Of a DNA stretch of 64,000 nt, positions 43,399-52,115 are shown in pieces; position 1 is the first letter of the stretch; each line of letters begins with the position of its first letter. A program made the translations under genes and the position numbers. Origin of the DNA: Heliorestis convoluta (GTDB lineage Bacteria > Bacillota > Desulfitobacteriia > Heliobacteriales > Heliobacteriaceae); assembly GCF_009649955.1 (NCBI RefSeq), contig NZ_CP045875.1, positions 3,046,001 to 3,110,000 of the forward strand. Reading direction: 5' to 3'. The notes below the pieces were generated by a model, which saw only the letters and a program-made list of their open reading frames with translations, did no database searches and was not told the origin of the DNA.

Positions 43399-44688
43399 AT
43401 GTTTTTTAGTCGAGGCAAACCAACAGCTTCGTTACCGAATACTTCCATAAAGATTTCAGGTGGAGAAGCGCATGTGTCTCAGAAATTGTTGAATCTAAGT
43501 GAAAGAGACTTGGCCTTGCTAGCAGAGTTAAAACCAATCCTAGAGCCTCGTCTCGATGAAGTGGCCAATAATTTTTATAAGCAGTTATTGGCTATTCCAG
43601 AGTTACGAAAATTTATTGAGGAGAACTCGAATATCGAGAAGCTGCTAGCCACTTTTAAACGTTACATGATGAGTCTCTTTACGACGACCGTCGATGACAA
43701 GTACATTCAATATAGAACTCATATTGGACATGTTCATAACCGTGTTAAGCTGCCTCCTTACTGGTATACAGCAGCCTACCAGGCACTTTTTAATGCGATG
43801 TATCCTATTTTAGAAACAGTACGTGATCGTAACAAAGCCATGGAAATGATGACAGCTTTGCAGCGATTGACCAATCTCGATCAACAAACGGTAATGTCGG
43901 CTTATATTAAAGATTACCTGAAAGAAATTGACCAAAAAGATGAAATGGAAAGTTTGCTTTCAGAGATGCAGCAATTGCAAGATCGAGTCAATGATTCTAG
44001 TCAGACGCTAGCAGCAACGGCGGAAGAAACAGCCGCTTCTGCTGCAGAGATGGCTTCTGCTGCGCAGAGAATCTCCCAGAATGCAGTGCAAGCTACTGAA
44101 TACGCAAGCAAGGTAAATCATTTGGCTGAGTCGGGTGAATCGAAAATTCAAGATACAGGCAAAGCCATTGAGAATCTTAACTCTTTGATTCAAGGCATGC
44201 AGGAAAAGATTAAATCTTTAGACGAAAGCTCTGAAAAAATTGAGTCTATTGCAGGCGTAATTCAAGGAATTGCTACACAAACGAATCTGCTTTCTTTGAA
44301 TGCTGCCATTGAAGCAGCGAGAGCGGGCGAGTCAGGTCGAGGCTTTACTGTCGTTGCGAACGAAGTTAAAAAGCTAGCCGGCTTCTCCGAGCAATCGGTG
44401 CAAGAAATTGCTGAAATGATTCAGATTTCACGTCAACATACTACAGAAGTATCGCAAGCCATGATTCAGACGAGTAAAGCGATGGCAGCTGCTTCTTCCG
44501 TCGCTCAAGAAGTTGTTCGGAGCTTTGGTGATATTATTAGTTCAATCGACAACAACCAGGAGCGCGTTCGTTCCATTGCGACTGAGATTGAAAGCTTAAC
44601 GACCACTTCGAAGCAGATCGAGGAAGCTTCTGATGAAGTGGCTCGTTCTGCAGAAGCGCTTTCTATGATGGCCGTCAATCGTTCTTAA
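43399..44688 (+). CDS. hemAT: Globin-coupled methyl-accepting chemotaxis receptor (HemAT-like)
   Basis: ATG 43399, 429 residues. Residues about 25-180 are a sensor globin; the haem-binding His lies in [17 protein letters not shown], the signature of HemAT-type protoglobins. Residues about 190-429 are a soluble methyl-accepting signalling domain with the hairpin tip [21 protein letters not shown]. There are no membrane segments, so it is a cytoplasmic receptor for oxygen or another diatomic gas feeding CheA. Strong terminator downstream. Confidence 0.95.
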   Translation: MFFSRGKPTASLPNTSIKISGGEAHVSQKLLNLSERDLALLAELKPILEPRLDEVANNFYKQLLAIPELRKFIEENSNIEKLLATFKRYMMSLFTTTVDDKYIQYRTHIGHVHNRVKLPPYWYTAAYQALFNAMYPILETVRDRNKAMEMMTALQRLTNLDQQTVMSAYIKDYLKEIDQKDEMESLLSEMQQLQDRVNDSSQTLAATAEETAASAAEMASAAQRISQNAVQATEYASKVNHLAESGESKIQDTGKAIENLNSLIQGMQEKIKSLDESSEKIESIAGVIQGIATQTNLLSLNAAIEAARAGESGRGFTVVANEVKKLAGFSEQSVQEIAEMIQISRQHTTEVSQAMIQTSKAMAAASSVAQEVVRSFGDIISSIDNNQERVRSIATEIESLTTTSKQIEEASDEVARSAEALSMMAVNRS

Positions 44689-44706
44689 TCACCCCAACTG
44701 GGCATG

Positions 44707-44756
44707 AAAAAAGCCCTGCATCTAGCGCCTTTTAGAGCTAGATGCAGGGCTTTTTC
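44707..44756. terminator. Bidirectional intrinsic terminator
   Basis: AAAAAGCCCTGCATCTAG pairs perfectly with CTAGATGCAGGGCTTTTT around a 12-base loop, between the chemoreceptor gene and the convergent membrane-protein gene. Confidence 0.93.
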
Positions 44757-44764
44757 TATTCCAC

Positions 44765-45673
44765 CTATCCCATATATTCATCCATTACCACAAGAGCATA
44801 CAAGCGAGCCCAAATCAATAAGACAATTGTTATTTGTTGAACCAAAAAGGACGTCCAAAGGCTTAGCCAACCGCCTCCAGGCCAATGCATCAAGAAGAGA
44901 TACAAAAGTCCAACAATGCAAAAAGCGCTACCATAGATGAGACCACGCAAGAAAAATAAAGAAAGAAAGTGTTGCCCAGCCATCTTAAAAGACTCTAAAA
45001 GACGGAATAAAGGAGATGTTTTTCCTCTAAAGCAACAAGAGCTTTTCGTTATAGACAAGCGAGCCCAATCGCCAGTAAAGGAGATGTATGAAAGGGCAAT
45101 CAGAATGATGGAAACCTTGAAAAGCCAGTAGATAGCCCACTGGAAAACTGTCCAGGTGGGACTGACAGTTCCAAAAGATGAAGCCAGCCAAAAAAGAAGG
45201 AGATAAAAAGGTACCAGTACCGTTAAGACTGTCCAACAATAAAGGTAGTTTTCGCCAATGCCTCGAAAGAAAGCTCGGAACTGTTGATGCGCTGTTAAGC
45301 GACCAAAACGACTTTCTTGGAGTGTACCAATAATACCAGCTTGCCAAAAAGGAAGAAAGAGTACAAACAATAGAAAGGGAAGGTAGATTAGACCTTGTAC
45401 GATAGCGCTAGTAGCAGGCGTACCAAAAGGCAATAGCAGATCGTGATAGACACTATAACTAAGACTACTCCAACTTTGTTCAGCCACACCTGTAGTAAGA
45501 CCCTGGGCACTATTCCAGTCAACAGGTAAGGCTGGCAAGGCTTTCAATAAGTAAAGAAAGAGCGGAACGATAAGTGGTAGTAAAAGGAGTAGCGTAAAAA
45601 ACCAGAGCAGCAATGCTAGAGGAAAAAGAAGGACAGCACGGCCTATAGCAGGACCAAAAAGATAACGAAGCAG
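44765..45673 (-). CDS. Polytopic membrane protein, probable CTG start
   Basis: About six membrane helices, no recognised family. The only conventional start in frame is TTG 45613, which lacks a ribosome binding site and would cut into the first helix. Upstream the frame is open to a TGA near 45682 and offers CTG 45673 with AGGAGG exactly nine bases before it, giving LLRYLFGPAIGRAVLLFPLA as an in-frame N-terminus; I take CTG as the start (302 residues). The charged cytoplasmic loop GDWARLSITKSSCC lies near residue 205. Function unknown; a YesL/DUF624-like membrane protein is possible. Confidence 0.7.
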   Translation of the reverse strand: MLRYLFGPAIGRAVLLFPLALLLWFFTLLLLLPLIVPLFLYLLKALPALPVDWNSAQGLTTGVAEQSWSSLSYSVYHDLLLPFGTPATSAIVQGLIYLPFLLFVLFLPFWQAGIIGTLQESRFGRLTAHQQFRAFFRGIGENYLYCWTVLTVLVPFYLLLFWLASSFGTVSPTWTVFQWAIYWLFKVSIILIALSYISFTGDWARLSITKSSCCFRGKTSPLFRLLESFKMAGQHFLSLFFLRGLIYGSAFCIVGLLYLFLMHWPGGGWLSLWTSFLVQQITIVLLIWARLYALVVMDEYMG

Positions 45674-45778
45674 GAAGAATCACCTCCTGCTTCATCTTAT
45701 TGGACTTCCTATAAAGCCATGACAGAAGAACGTTTAAGAAAAAAGAAATTATGAGCCCTTTTTATAATCTGAGTCTTT

Positions 45779-47731
45779 TTATAAGCCTAAGGTCAAAAGA
45801 CTCTGGTAATAGAGCGTCAGGAATAAAGTCCATCGCAAAGCGGGCCACCAAGGGCGCTCTTGTGTCCAATCATTGTTTAAACGGTTGATATCGAGAGGAA
45901 GACGCTCTTCAGGATCAATATGAATAGCCAGAGGTGCTGTCGAATAGGGCACCTGAATCTGGTGGTACCGTTCCTTTCCAGACCAATGGTAAAGTTCTTT
46001 TTGGCCGTTGTGATGAACGATTAAAATATCGACAGGTGCAATGATCTCACCTCTGCGGTCTATGCGGATTGTCCAGTTCAATCCTTCAGGTGTACCGACT
46101 GGGCTGATATCGCCAATTGCATAATCTAGGTAACTGTCTTTTTCAAGACTTTCTCTTAGAAACTGAGCCGCTTCAACGCTTCCTTTTTCTTTAACAATGG
46201 CAATAAAATCGTCCGTCCCAGGATGACGAAAGGCCCATCGTTGGTAGTAGGTTGATAGCACATCAAACATTTTCTCTTCGCCAATGAATCCTTCAAGACT
46301 ATAAAGCAGTAAAGCGGCACGGTAATAGACAGAGGTGGCATAGGAGCGTGAAGAAGCAAATTCCCAGGCTGGAAGGTCAATCGGATCAAGTACGAAGGGT
46401 TGTAATACAGTGCGAAAAAGGCCAGGGCTTTCTGTGCTTAAAGGAAGGGGCAACATAGGTTGTCCGAAAAGGGAAAAGGAACTACGGCTATCACCATAAA
46501 GGCGCGATAAAATTTTTCCTTCTGTGTAGGTTGTGAAGCCCTCGTCCAGCCAAGGCTCTTCAAATTCATTGGTAGCCACAAGCCCGTACCAATACTGGTG
46601 GATCATCTCGTGAACAAGTACCCGTTCTGGCTCCATAGAACGGCGGTGGGAAAGTAAAGGTGTGCCGCCTGTGATTAAAGTAGGGTATTCCATCCCACCA
46701 GCGCCAGCAGCATCACCGGGCGGATCAACAATCGTTACTGTTCTATAAGGATAGGTACCGAAAAGGCTTTGTAATTCATTTAAAGTACCGAGAACAGCCT
46801 CTAACTGGCGATTGGCCATGTGGGCATGCTCTTTCCGTGTAAATAGTTGTACCATAATAGGTTCGCCACTATCTGGTTGAAAAACATCGTGATAGACAAG
46901 AAAGCGGGGATCAGCAGCCCAAGAAAAATCATGGATCCATCGTTGGGCAAAATGATACTGTTTTTCTCCATTTTGGTGAATCGGCTCCGTCACTTCTTCG
47001 CCTGTTGCGCCTACTATATATTCTTTTGGTACCGTTATACGAACATCATAATTGGCAAAATTAGCAAAAAACTCGCTATTACTATGATATTGATGAAGAT
47101 TAAACCCTTCGTGGGCTCGACCTCGCTGACCAGCAAGCTCATAAGCGGCGAGCTTGGGATACCATTGACCGGCCATCACAAAAGGTTCCGCTGTGCCAGA
47201 ACGAGCAAAAATGGCAGGCAAATGGGTGCGGAACGAAATAGTGATCTCTAAAAGCTGTTCTGGTTGTAATGAATCAGGGAGTTGCACAAGAGCAAGAGTT
47301 TGATCTAAGTGATTATTGTCATCAGGCTGAATATATTGCAAGGTCGATGTAATATCTTTAGAACCTTCTGGGGTATGGTAGGAAATACTGAAAATTTCCA
47401 CATAACCCCTCTGCATCGACGAGGCTTGATGACCGCGATGGAGCCCCAGGGAGTGATTCATGAAAGTAGAACCTGGCGAAAAAGCATTTTGATAAAGATG
47501 AAGGGCTATTTCAGAAAGGGGAACTTGGCCAGGATGGCGCCAGCTTATGGTCACTTTACCATCAATGGCTGACAAAGAAGGCGAAAAGGTACAATCAATG
47601 GCGTAATGCAACGCTGGATCGGTGTCGGGCATGGATAAAGAGAAAGAGTTTTTCTCTGAAGCTCCATTGACAGGTGAAGAAACAACAAAAAATAGGAAAA
47701 TAAAAGAGGATAAGATCGTTCGTAACTTCAT
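45779..47731 (-). CDS. M1-family (gluzincin) metallopeptidase, exported
   Basis: ATG 47731 with AGGAG nine bases upstream, 650 residues. A signal peptide (ILSSFIFLFFVVSSPVNGA) is followed by the beta-sandwich domain, then the thermolysin-like domain with GGMEYP (exopeptidase GxMEN variant) and zinc site VHEMIHQYWYG plus downstream Glu in NEFEEPWLDEGFTTY. The C-terminal end has a short hydrophobic helix (WTLFLTLYYQSLLTLGL) that may anchor it. Likely an extracellular aminopeptidase. Confidence 0.9.
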   Translation of the reverse strand: MKLRTILSSFIFLFFVVSSPVNGASEKNSFSLSMPDTDPALHYAIDCTFSPSLSAIDGKVTISWRHPGQVPLSEIALHLYQNAFSPGSTFMNHSLGLHRGHQASSMQRGYVEIFSISYHTPEGSKDITSTLQYIQPDDNNHLDQTLALVQLPDSLQPEQLLEITISFRTHLPAIFARSGTAEPFVMAGQWYPKLAAYELAGQRGRAHEGFNLHQYHSNSEFFANFANYDVRITVPKEYIVGATGEEVTEPIHQNGEKQYHFAQRWIHDFSWAADPRFLVYHDVFQPDSGEPIMVQLFTRKEHAHMANRQLEAVLGTLNELQSLFGTYPYRTVTIVDPPGDAAGAGGMEYPTLITGGTPLLSHRRSMEPERVLVHEMIHQYWYGLVATNEFEEPWLDEGFTTYTEGKILSRLYGDSRSSFSLFGQPMLPLPLSTESPGLFRTVLQPFVLDPIDLPAWEFASSRSYATSVYYRAALLLYSLEGFIGEEKMFDVLSTYYQRWAFRHPGTDDFIAIVKEKGSVEAAQFLRESLEKDSYLDYAIGDISPVGTPEGLNWTIRIDRRGEIIAPVDILIVHHNGQKELYHWSGKERYHQIQVPYSTAPLAIHIDPEERLPLDINRLNNDWTQERPWWPALRWTLFLTLYYQSLLTLGL

Positions 47732-47882
47732 CTTCGATGACTCCTTTTCCATACATTTCATCCTATCATAGATGATGAGAAAGGACGGGGACACTTTTTC
47801 CTCAGCCTTAGAAAAATAGTAAAGTCACAAGACCTCCACTCATAAATTGTAGGACAAGAAAAATGAAGAGGAGGTCGGGAAC

Positions 47883-48014
47883 TTGCTTGGCAATCCTTTA
47901 GATGGAACGACTTTTGAATTTCTTCGGCTTGGATGGTGGTTCTTGCATATTCTTTTCATAATGACGATCTTTTATCTCGGTCACCGATATTGGCCCCAAA
48001 AAAATAAAAAATAG
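47883..48014 (+). CDS. Small membrane protein, 43 residues
   Basis: TTG 47883 has AGGAGG eight bases upstream. The peptide begins MLGNPLDGTTFEFLRLG, continues with one membrane helix (WWFLHILFIMTIFYLG) and ends in the basic HRYWPQKNKK, as for single-pass proteins with the C-terminus inside. No family recognised. It lies in an otherwise empty stretch before the 99-residue gene and shares its direction. Confidence 0.65.
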   Translation: MLGNPLDGTTFEFLRLGWWFLHILFIMTIFYLGHRYWPQKNKK

Positions 48015-48102
48015 TGCCCCACCTACCCTACAAATGGAACCATTAGATGGAAAGGTAATAAGATAATTACGAAAAAGGAATTGTAGGGGAGGTCCCAGTT
48101 TT

Positions 48103-48402
48103 ATGGACATAAATAACATGAAAGAAGCGATTTCGCAGCTTTTGAAACAGCGCAACCTGAATCTTCCGATCAGCGATGTAGAAGAAAAGCAAGTCAAGGG
48201 CATCGTAGATAAAGTGAAAAAACGACAATCACTTAGTGATGAAGACCGTTTGAAAGCTGTTACACTTGTTAGTCATTTTTCCAAGCAACTAGCACCGCAA
48301 CAGGGTCAACAGCTCAAGGCAATGCTTGATCAACTGATGAAAAACCATAAAGTATCGGATAAAGATAAAGTTGCTTTAGAAGAAATTAAGAAAATGTTAT
48401 GA
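48103..48402 (+). CDS. Small helical hypothetical protein, 99 residues
   Basis: ATG 48103 after AGGGGAGG. Lys/Gln-rich, all-helical sequence (MKEAISQLLKQRNLNLPISD, VTLVSHFSKQLAPQQGQQLK) without signal or membrane segment. Short helical proteins like this are common in sporulating clostridia, but I cannot assign a family. Followed at 32 bases by another small gene. Confidence 0.72.
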   Translation: MDINNMKEAISQLLKQRNLNLPISDVEEKQVKGIVDKVKKRQSLSDEDRLKAVTLVSHFSKQLAPQQGQQLKAMLDQLMKNHKVSDKDKVALEEIKKML

Positions 48403-48434
48403 ATGCGATCAAGCTTTGAGAGGAGTGATAAATC

Positions 48435-48554
48435 ATGACTTGTAGTACAGAAAGGATTGCGCCTTTTTATGTAGATCGACGTGTTATTGCCCTTGCACTT
48501 ACCTTGATCGTGATAGCAACTTTTTACCCTACTTTGTTTGTTAGTTATCACTAA
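48435..48554 (+). CDS. Small membrane protein, 39 residues
   Basis: ATG 48435 with AGGAG nine bases upstream. MTCSTERIAPFYVDRR is followed by one hydrophobic helix (VIALALTLIVIATFYPTLFV). A terminator follows 40 bases later. Family unknown; the ribosome binding site and terminator make it a believable gene. Confidence 0.62.
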   Translation: MTCSTERIAPFYVDRRVIALALTLIVIATFYPTLFVSYH

Positions 48555-48593
48555 ATAAGAAAAAATAAGAAGACCACGAGAGACCACAGACCA

Positions 48594-48623
48594 AAAGAGA
48601 GCTCTAGCCGAGTTCTCTTTTTT
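48594..48623 (+). terminator. Intrinsic terminator
   Basis: AAAGAGAGCTC pairs with GAGTTCTCTTT (one G-U pair) around a 5-base loop, followed by a T run. Confidence 0.85.
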
Positions 48624-48709
48624 TATTGCCCACAAAAACACACCTTTTTCCTAAAATTCTATAATATGTATTACCAACAATCGTTAGAGTGTTTCCTGGA
48701 GGTGTAGGA

Positions 48710-49504
48710 ATGAAAGTACAATCGCGTCGTCGCAGTAAAAAGACAAGAACCAGCAGAAAAACAAAAACTTCCATTGATCAACAGCTAAAACTTCTAAAAC
48801 AGCGTGAAAGCCGACTTCTTAAAGCGATTCTTCGCTTAGAAAGTAAAAAGGAAAGGTTAAATGAAAGGAAGAAAGGGAAAGAAATAGAAACTTTATATGA
48901 CAGATCTTATGAACCTACACTAGATGATGAAAGAGACTATAATTCCTTTTTGAATCAGAATCAGGATGATGAAGGAACAGATGCTGTGGCTGCTATGTTA
49001 GAAAAAGAAGCTGCATCGAAATCACTGCCTGACAATCCAATCTCGGCGCTCCGTGATATTTTCCCCAAAAACTTTGATCTGCAGAATGTAGAGAAAGAGA
49101 TACAAGGACTTAAGTCAAATGCACATAGAGTTGAAGGATTGTTAAAAGAAGCCGACGAAGCACTTGACTCACTTGTTAAATCAATGGGATATATGGGCGT
49201 TAAGCCAAAACGAGGTAGTTGGGCTTATCGCCGTTGGCGTAAAATTCAAGAACGAGGAGACAGTGGGAAAGAAGGCGCAGGAGGACTTGATCTAGGTGCC
49301 ATACTCAATCTAGCTTCTATGTTAACGGGCAGCGGTGGTGGTGCTGTAAGTGCTGCCAATGTGGCAGGAAATACAGCCTCTGCTTCAGGCTCTTTACCGA
49401 TGATGGGTATGGTAGGAGACTTGATGAAATCACCAGCTGTTCAGAACGTACTGCTCGATCTTGCTTCATCTTTTATTAAAAAAGGAAAATTTAAGCTATT
49501 TTAA
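48710..49504 (+). CDS. Hypothetical protein with basic N-terminus and coiled coil, 264 residues
   Basis: ATG 48710 with GGAGGT eight bases upstream. Residues 1-25 are very basic (RRRSKKTRTSRKTKTS), then a Lys/Arg/Leu coiled coil to about residue 65, an acidic stretch, a second helical region (VEKEIQGLKSNAHRVEGLLK) and a Gly/Ala/Ser-rich hydrophobic tail. No named family. The basic start suggests DNA, RNA or spore-component binding, which is a guess. A terminator follows. Confidence 0.72.
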   Translation: MKVQSRRRSKKTRTSRKTKTSIDQQLKLLKQRESRLLKAILRLESKKERLNERKKGKEIETLYDRSYEPTLDDERDYNSFLNQNQDDEGTDAVAAMLEKEAASKSLPDNPISALRDIFPKNFDLQNVEKEIQGLKSNAHRVEGLLKEADEALDSLVKSMGYMGVKPKRGSWAYRRWRKIQERGDSGKEGAGGLDLGAILNLASMLTGSGGGAVSAANVAGNTASASGSLPMMGMVGDLMKSPAVQNVLLDLASSFIKKGKFKLF

Positions 49505-49595
49505 TAGTATCAAGAAGCACCGTGTAAATAATAAGAATAGTACCAGCTGTTAATTTGCTTTTTTAATAACAAAGGGTTATTGTCTTAAAAATTTT

Positions 49596-49651
49596 AAGAA
49601 ACACCAAGTCGTGAATGTGACATTTATCACGTACTTTGGTGTTTCTTTTTA
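49596..49651 (+). terminator. Intrinsic terminator
   Basis: AAGAAACACCAAGT pairs with ACTTTGGTGTTTCTT (one bulge), with an inner CGTGA/TCACG stem, then TTTTT. It lies 90 bases after the preceding gene and before nrfH. Confidence 0.87.
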
Positions 49652-49738
49652 TTACAATGCGAGTAAAGGATTATGAGGAGGGATAGGCAAAAATATTCTC
49701 GTGAAAGTGATTACATACGCAGAGAGGAGGAGGTAATA

Positions 49739-50197
49739 GTGGAGGCTGGCAAAAAGGTACGCATCGTCATTTTAGCTATAGGTTTTCTATTGTTAGCAGC
49801 TGGTGCAGGAACGGCTACCATGCATTCTGTAACAGGAAATTCTGCTTTCTGCGCAAGCTGTCATATTATGGACAACTATATGAGTTCCTGGGAGCATTCT
49901 TCACACAGAGAAATTGCTGGTTGTAATGACTGTCACACCGATCAGCGAAATCTTTTGACGAAGACTTGGTCCAAAGTAAAAGCAGGTACTCTCCATGGAT
50001 ATGTCAATTACCTCACAGATCACCCTGACTACCTAGAACTTTATGACTCTAGTCGTGATATTGTTCAGGCCAATTGTGTCAGTTGTCATAGCGATCTAAT
50101 TTTCAAAACAAGCCTGGCCAATCCCTCTATCGGTGGCAAATACTGTTTTGACTGTCACAGCTCTGTGCCCCACGACACATACCGACCGCGATACTGA
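49739..50197 (+). CDS. nrfH: Cytochrome c nitrite reductase membrane subunit (NrfH)
   Basis: GTG 49739 follows GAGGAGG; earlier codons in frame give an unlikely charged extension. 152 residues: one N-terminal membrane helix (IVILAIGFLLLAAGAG) and four haem motifs CASCH, CNDCH, CVSCH and CFDCH, the NapC/NrfH pattern. It takes electrons from menaquinol and passes them to NrfA, whose gene starts 30 bases downstream. Confidence 0.95.
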   Translation: MEAGKKVRIVILAIGFLLLAAGAGTATMHSVTGNSAFCASCHIMDNYMSSWEHSSHREIAGCNDCHTDQRNLLTKTWSKVKAGTLHGYVNYLTDHPDYLELYDSSRDIVQANCVSCHSDLIFKTSLANPSIGGKYCFDCHSSVPHDTYRPRY

Positions 50198-50227
50198 CGT
50201 AACGAAATAGAAAGGAGAGATTCATAA

Positions 50228-51643
50228 ATGAGTAAGAAAAAGTGGCTTCTTGCTATCTGGGGCATTCTGATCATTTTCATGTTCGGTGCTTTTATTAGTG
50301 GTTGTAACTCTCAACCAGCAGCAACCTTTGGCTACATAGAGACAGGATTTGGTCCCAATGAGCATGATATGGAAAAGTACGCCTTGCTCTTCCCCCATCA
50401 TTATGATTCTTTCATGAAAAATGCGGAAATGGATGACTATCACTCTAAGTATGGTGGCAGTATTCATGACGATCACTTGGAAAAGTATCCCTATATGAGA
50501 ACCCTATTTGCGGGTATGCCTTTCTCCTTAGAGTACAATGAAGATCGCGGTCACGTTTATAGCATGACAGACCTTGTAGAGATCAAGCGAGTCACAAGCC
50601 TACCAGGTGGCAGACAGCAGATGGGTTCCTGTCTCACCTGTAAAACCGTAGAAGCTTTTGATCTTCAGGTTGAAATGGGTCTAGACTACTACTCTACGCC
50701 TTTGAACGAGCTTATCCCAGATATTAAACATGGCTTTAGCTGTTCTGTCTGTCACGATCCTCAATCAATGAAGCTTCGTGTAGCACAACAGCCTTTTATT
50801 GATGCCATGGCTCGTATTGGTGAAGATGTTACCAAAGCGACACAACAAGAATTGCGCACTTATGTTTGTGCCCAGTGTCACGTTGAATACTACTTTAATC
50901 CAGCTCGTCAAGGTGAAGTAACCTTCCCGTGGGACAAAGGTTTTACACCTGGCGATATGGAACAGTATTACAATGAAATTGCGGGACCCTTATATGGTTT
51001 TAATCAAGACTGGATTCACCCTATGACGGGTACACCTCTACTGAAAGCGCAGCACCCTGAGTTTGAAATGTATCAAGGCTCTATTCACCAGATCAATGGT
51101 ATTTCCTGTGCGGACTGCCACATGCCTTACGTTAAGCAAGGTAATCAGAAGATCTCCAGTCACTGGATGACTTCTCCGCTGAAGCATATGGAACAATCTT
51201 GTACGGTCTGTCATAGACAGAACGTAGAAGAGCTTAGAGACTATGTCTATAGCAAGCAAGATAAGACTTTTGAAATGCTGAAAAAAGCAGGTTCTTACAA
51301 CGAGCAAGCTATCAATACGATTGCTAAAGCTATCGAACTCGGTGCTTCTGATGAAGCTCTTAAAGAAGCTCGTGACCTCCATCGTCAAGCACAATGGCGC
51401 TGGGATTATGTAGCTGCTGAAAACTCTATGGGCTTCCACAACAACCCTCTTGCCTTAAGCACCCTTTCAGAATCGATTGAACTGGCTCACCAAGCAACGA
51501 TGGCGGCAGCTCGAGCAGGCAACTTCCACGACATTCCTGAGCTCAAGCCCTATGGTGACTATGTTTATGAAAGATTAGAGCAGAGTGGTTGGTCTAGGGA
51601 CAAAGGCCGTTCGTACGCACCGAGTCATATGACCTGGCACTAA
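50228..51643 (+). CDS. nrfA: Cytochrome c nitrite reductase catalytic subunit (NrfA), probable lipoprotein
   Basis: 471 residues. Five haem sites: the active-site CLTCK with lysine ligation, then CSVCH, CAQCH, CADCH and CTVCH. The N-terminal signal ends in ISGC, a lipobox, so the enzyme is probably lipid-anchored outside, as expected in a Gram-positive cell. It reduces nitrite to ammonium with six electrons. It needs a dedicated lyase or the CLTCK-tolerant haem maturation system, not seen in this window. Confidence 0.96.
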   Translation: MSKKKWLLAIWGILIIFMFGAFISGCNSQPAATFGYIETGFGPNEHDMEKYALLFPHHYDSFMKNAEMDDYHSKYGGSIHDDHLEKYPYMRTLFAGMPFSLEYNEDRGHVYSMTDLVEIKRVTSLPGGRQQMGSCLTCKTVEAFDLQVEMGLDYYSTPLNELIPDIKHGFSCSVCHDPQSMKLRVAQQPFIDAMARIGEDVTKATQQELRTYVCAQCHVEYYFNPARQGEVTFPWDKGFTPGDMEQYYNEIAGPLYGFNQDWIHPMTGTPLLKAQHPEFEMYQGSIHQINGISCADCHMPYVKQGNQKISSHWMTSPLKHMEQSCTVCHRQNVEELRDYVYSKQDKTFEMLKKAGSYNEQAINTIAKAIELGASDEALKEARDLHRQAQWRWDYVAAENSMGFHNNPLALSTLSESIELAHQATMAAARAGNFHDIPELKPYGDYVYERLEQSGWSRDKGRSYAPSHMTWH

Positions 51644-51652
51644 GGTAATTAG

Positions 51653-51686
51653 AAAAAGAAGATGTGCTTATGCACATCTTCTTTTT
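51653..51686. terminator. Bidirectional intrinsic terminator
   Basis: AAAAAGAAGATGTGC pairs perfectly with GCACATCTTCTTTTT around a 4-base loop, nine bases after nrfA and just before the convergent zinc-ribbon gene. Confidence 0.93.
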
Positions 51687-51692
51687 CTATGC

Positions 51693-51932
51693 TTAGAATT
51701 CTTTTAAAGGCACCACTACAGTGCGTTCAGCCTTACAATCGGGACAATGTAATAGATGTTGGCAATTCTTCTCCTCATCAATGTTCATACCCAACTGATC
51801 ATCGCGATCATAGGGGCTATAGGGCTGTGCGTAATCTTCAAGTCGCCCTTGATCGCTCATCAAGTGACTGCAGTGCTGACAAGGCACAGAGATGCGAGTC
51901 AGACCGTTGCAAGCAGGACAGAGCTTTTGCAC
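51693..51932 (-). CDS. Small zinc-ribbon protein, 79 residues
   Basis: Four Cys pairs typical of double zinc ribbons: CPACNG and CQHC near the N-terminus, and CPDC with the preceding Cys near the C-terminus. The acidic middle (RDDQLGMNIDEEKNC) separates them. No other domain. It precedes nothing obvious and is convergent with nrfA; function unknown. Confidence 0.7.
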   Translation of the reverse strand: MQKLCPACNGLTRISVPCQHCSHLMSDQGRLEDYAQPYSPYDRDDQLGMNIDEEKNCQHLLHCPDCKAERTVVVPLKEF

Positions 51933-51971
51933 GGATTATCCCCATCCTTTCTAAATGCGAACTTCTCCCTA

Positions 51972-52115
51972 TTACTCATAGCGAAGAGCTTTAATCGGAT
52001 CAAGACGAGAAGCTTTTGAAGCGGGATAAAGACCGAAAAGAAGACCTATACCAGAAGCACCAACAAGACCAAGTAAAAAAGCAGAAAGAGGCAAAGCTGA
52101 AAGAAGACCTTCTAA
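51972..52115 (-). pseudogene. C-terminal part of the MacB-like permease, out of frame
   Basis: Reading from 52115 to the TAA at 51972 gives the last part of a MacB-type permease, including [20 protein letters not shown] and [12 protein letters not shown]. It continues exactly where the permease frame stops, but shifted by one base, so it is the severed C-terminus of the gene ending at 52112 and not a separate protein. Confidence 0.82.
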
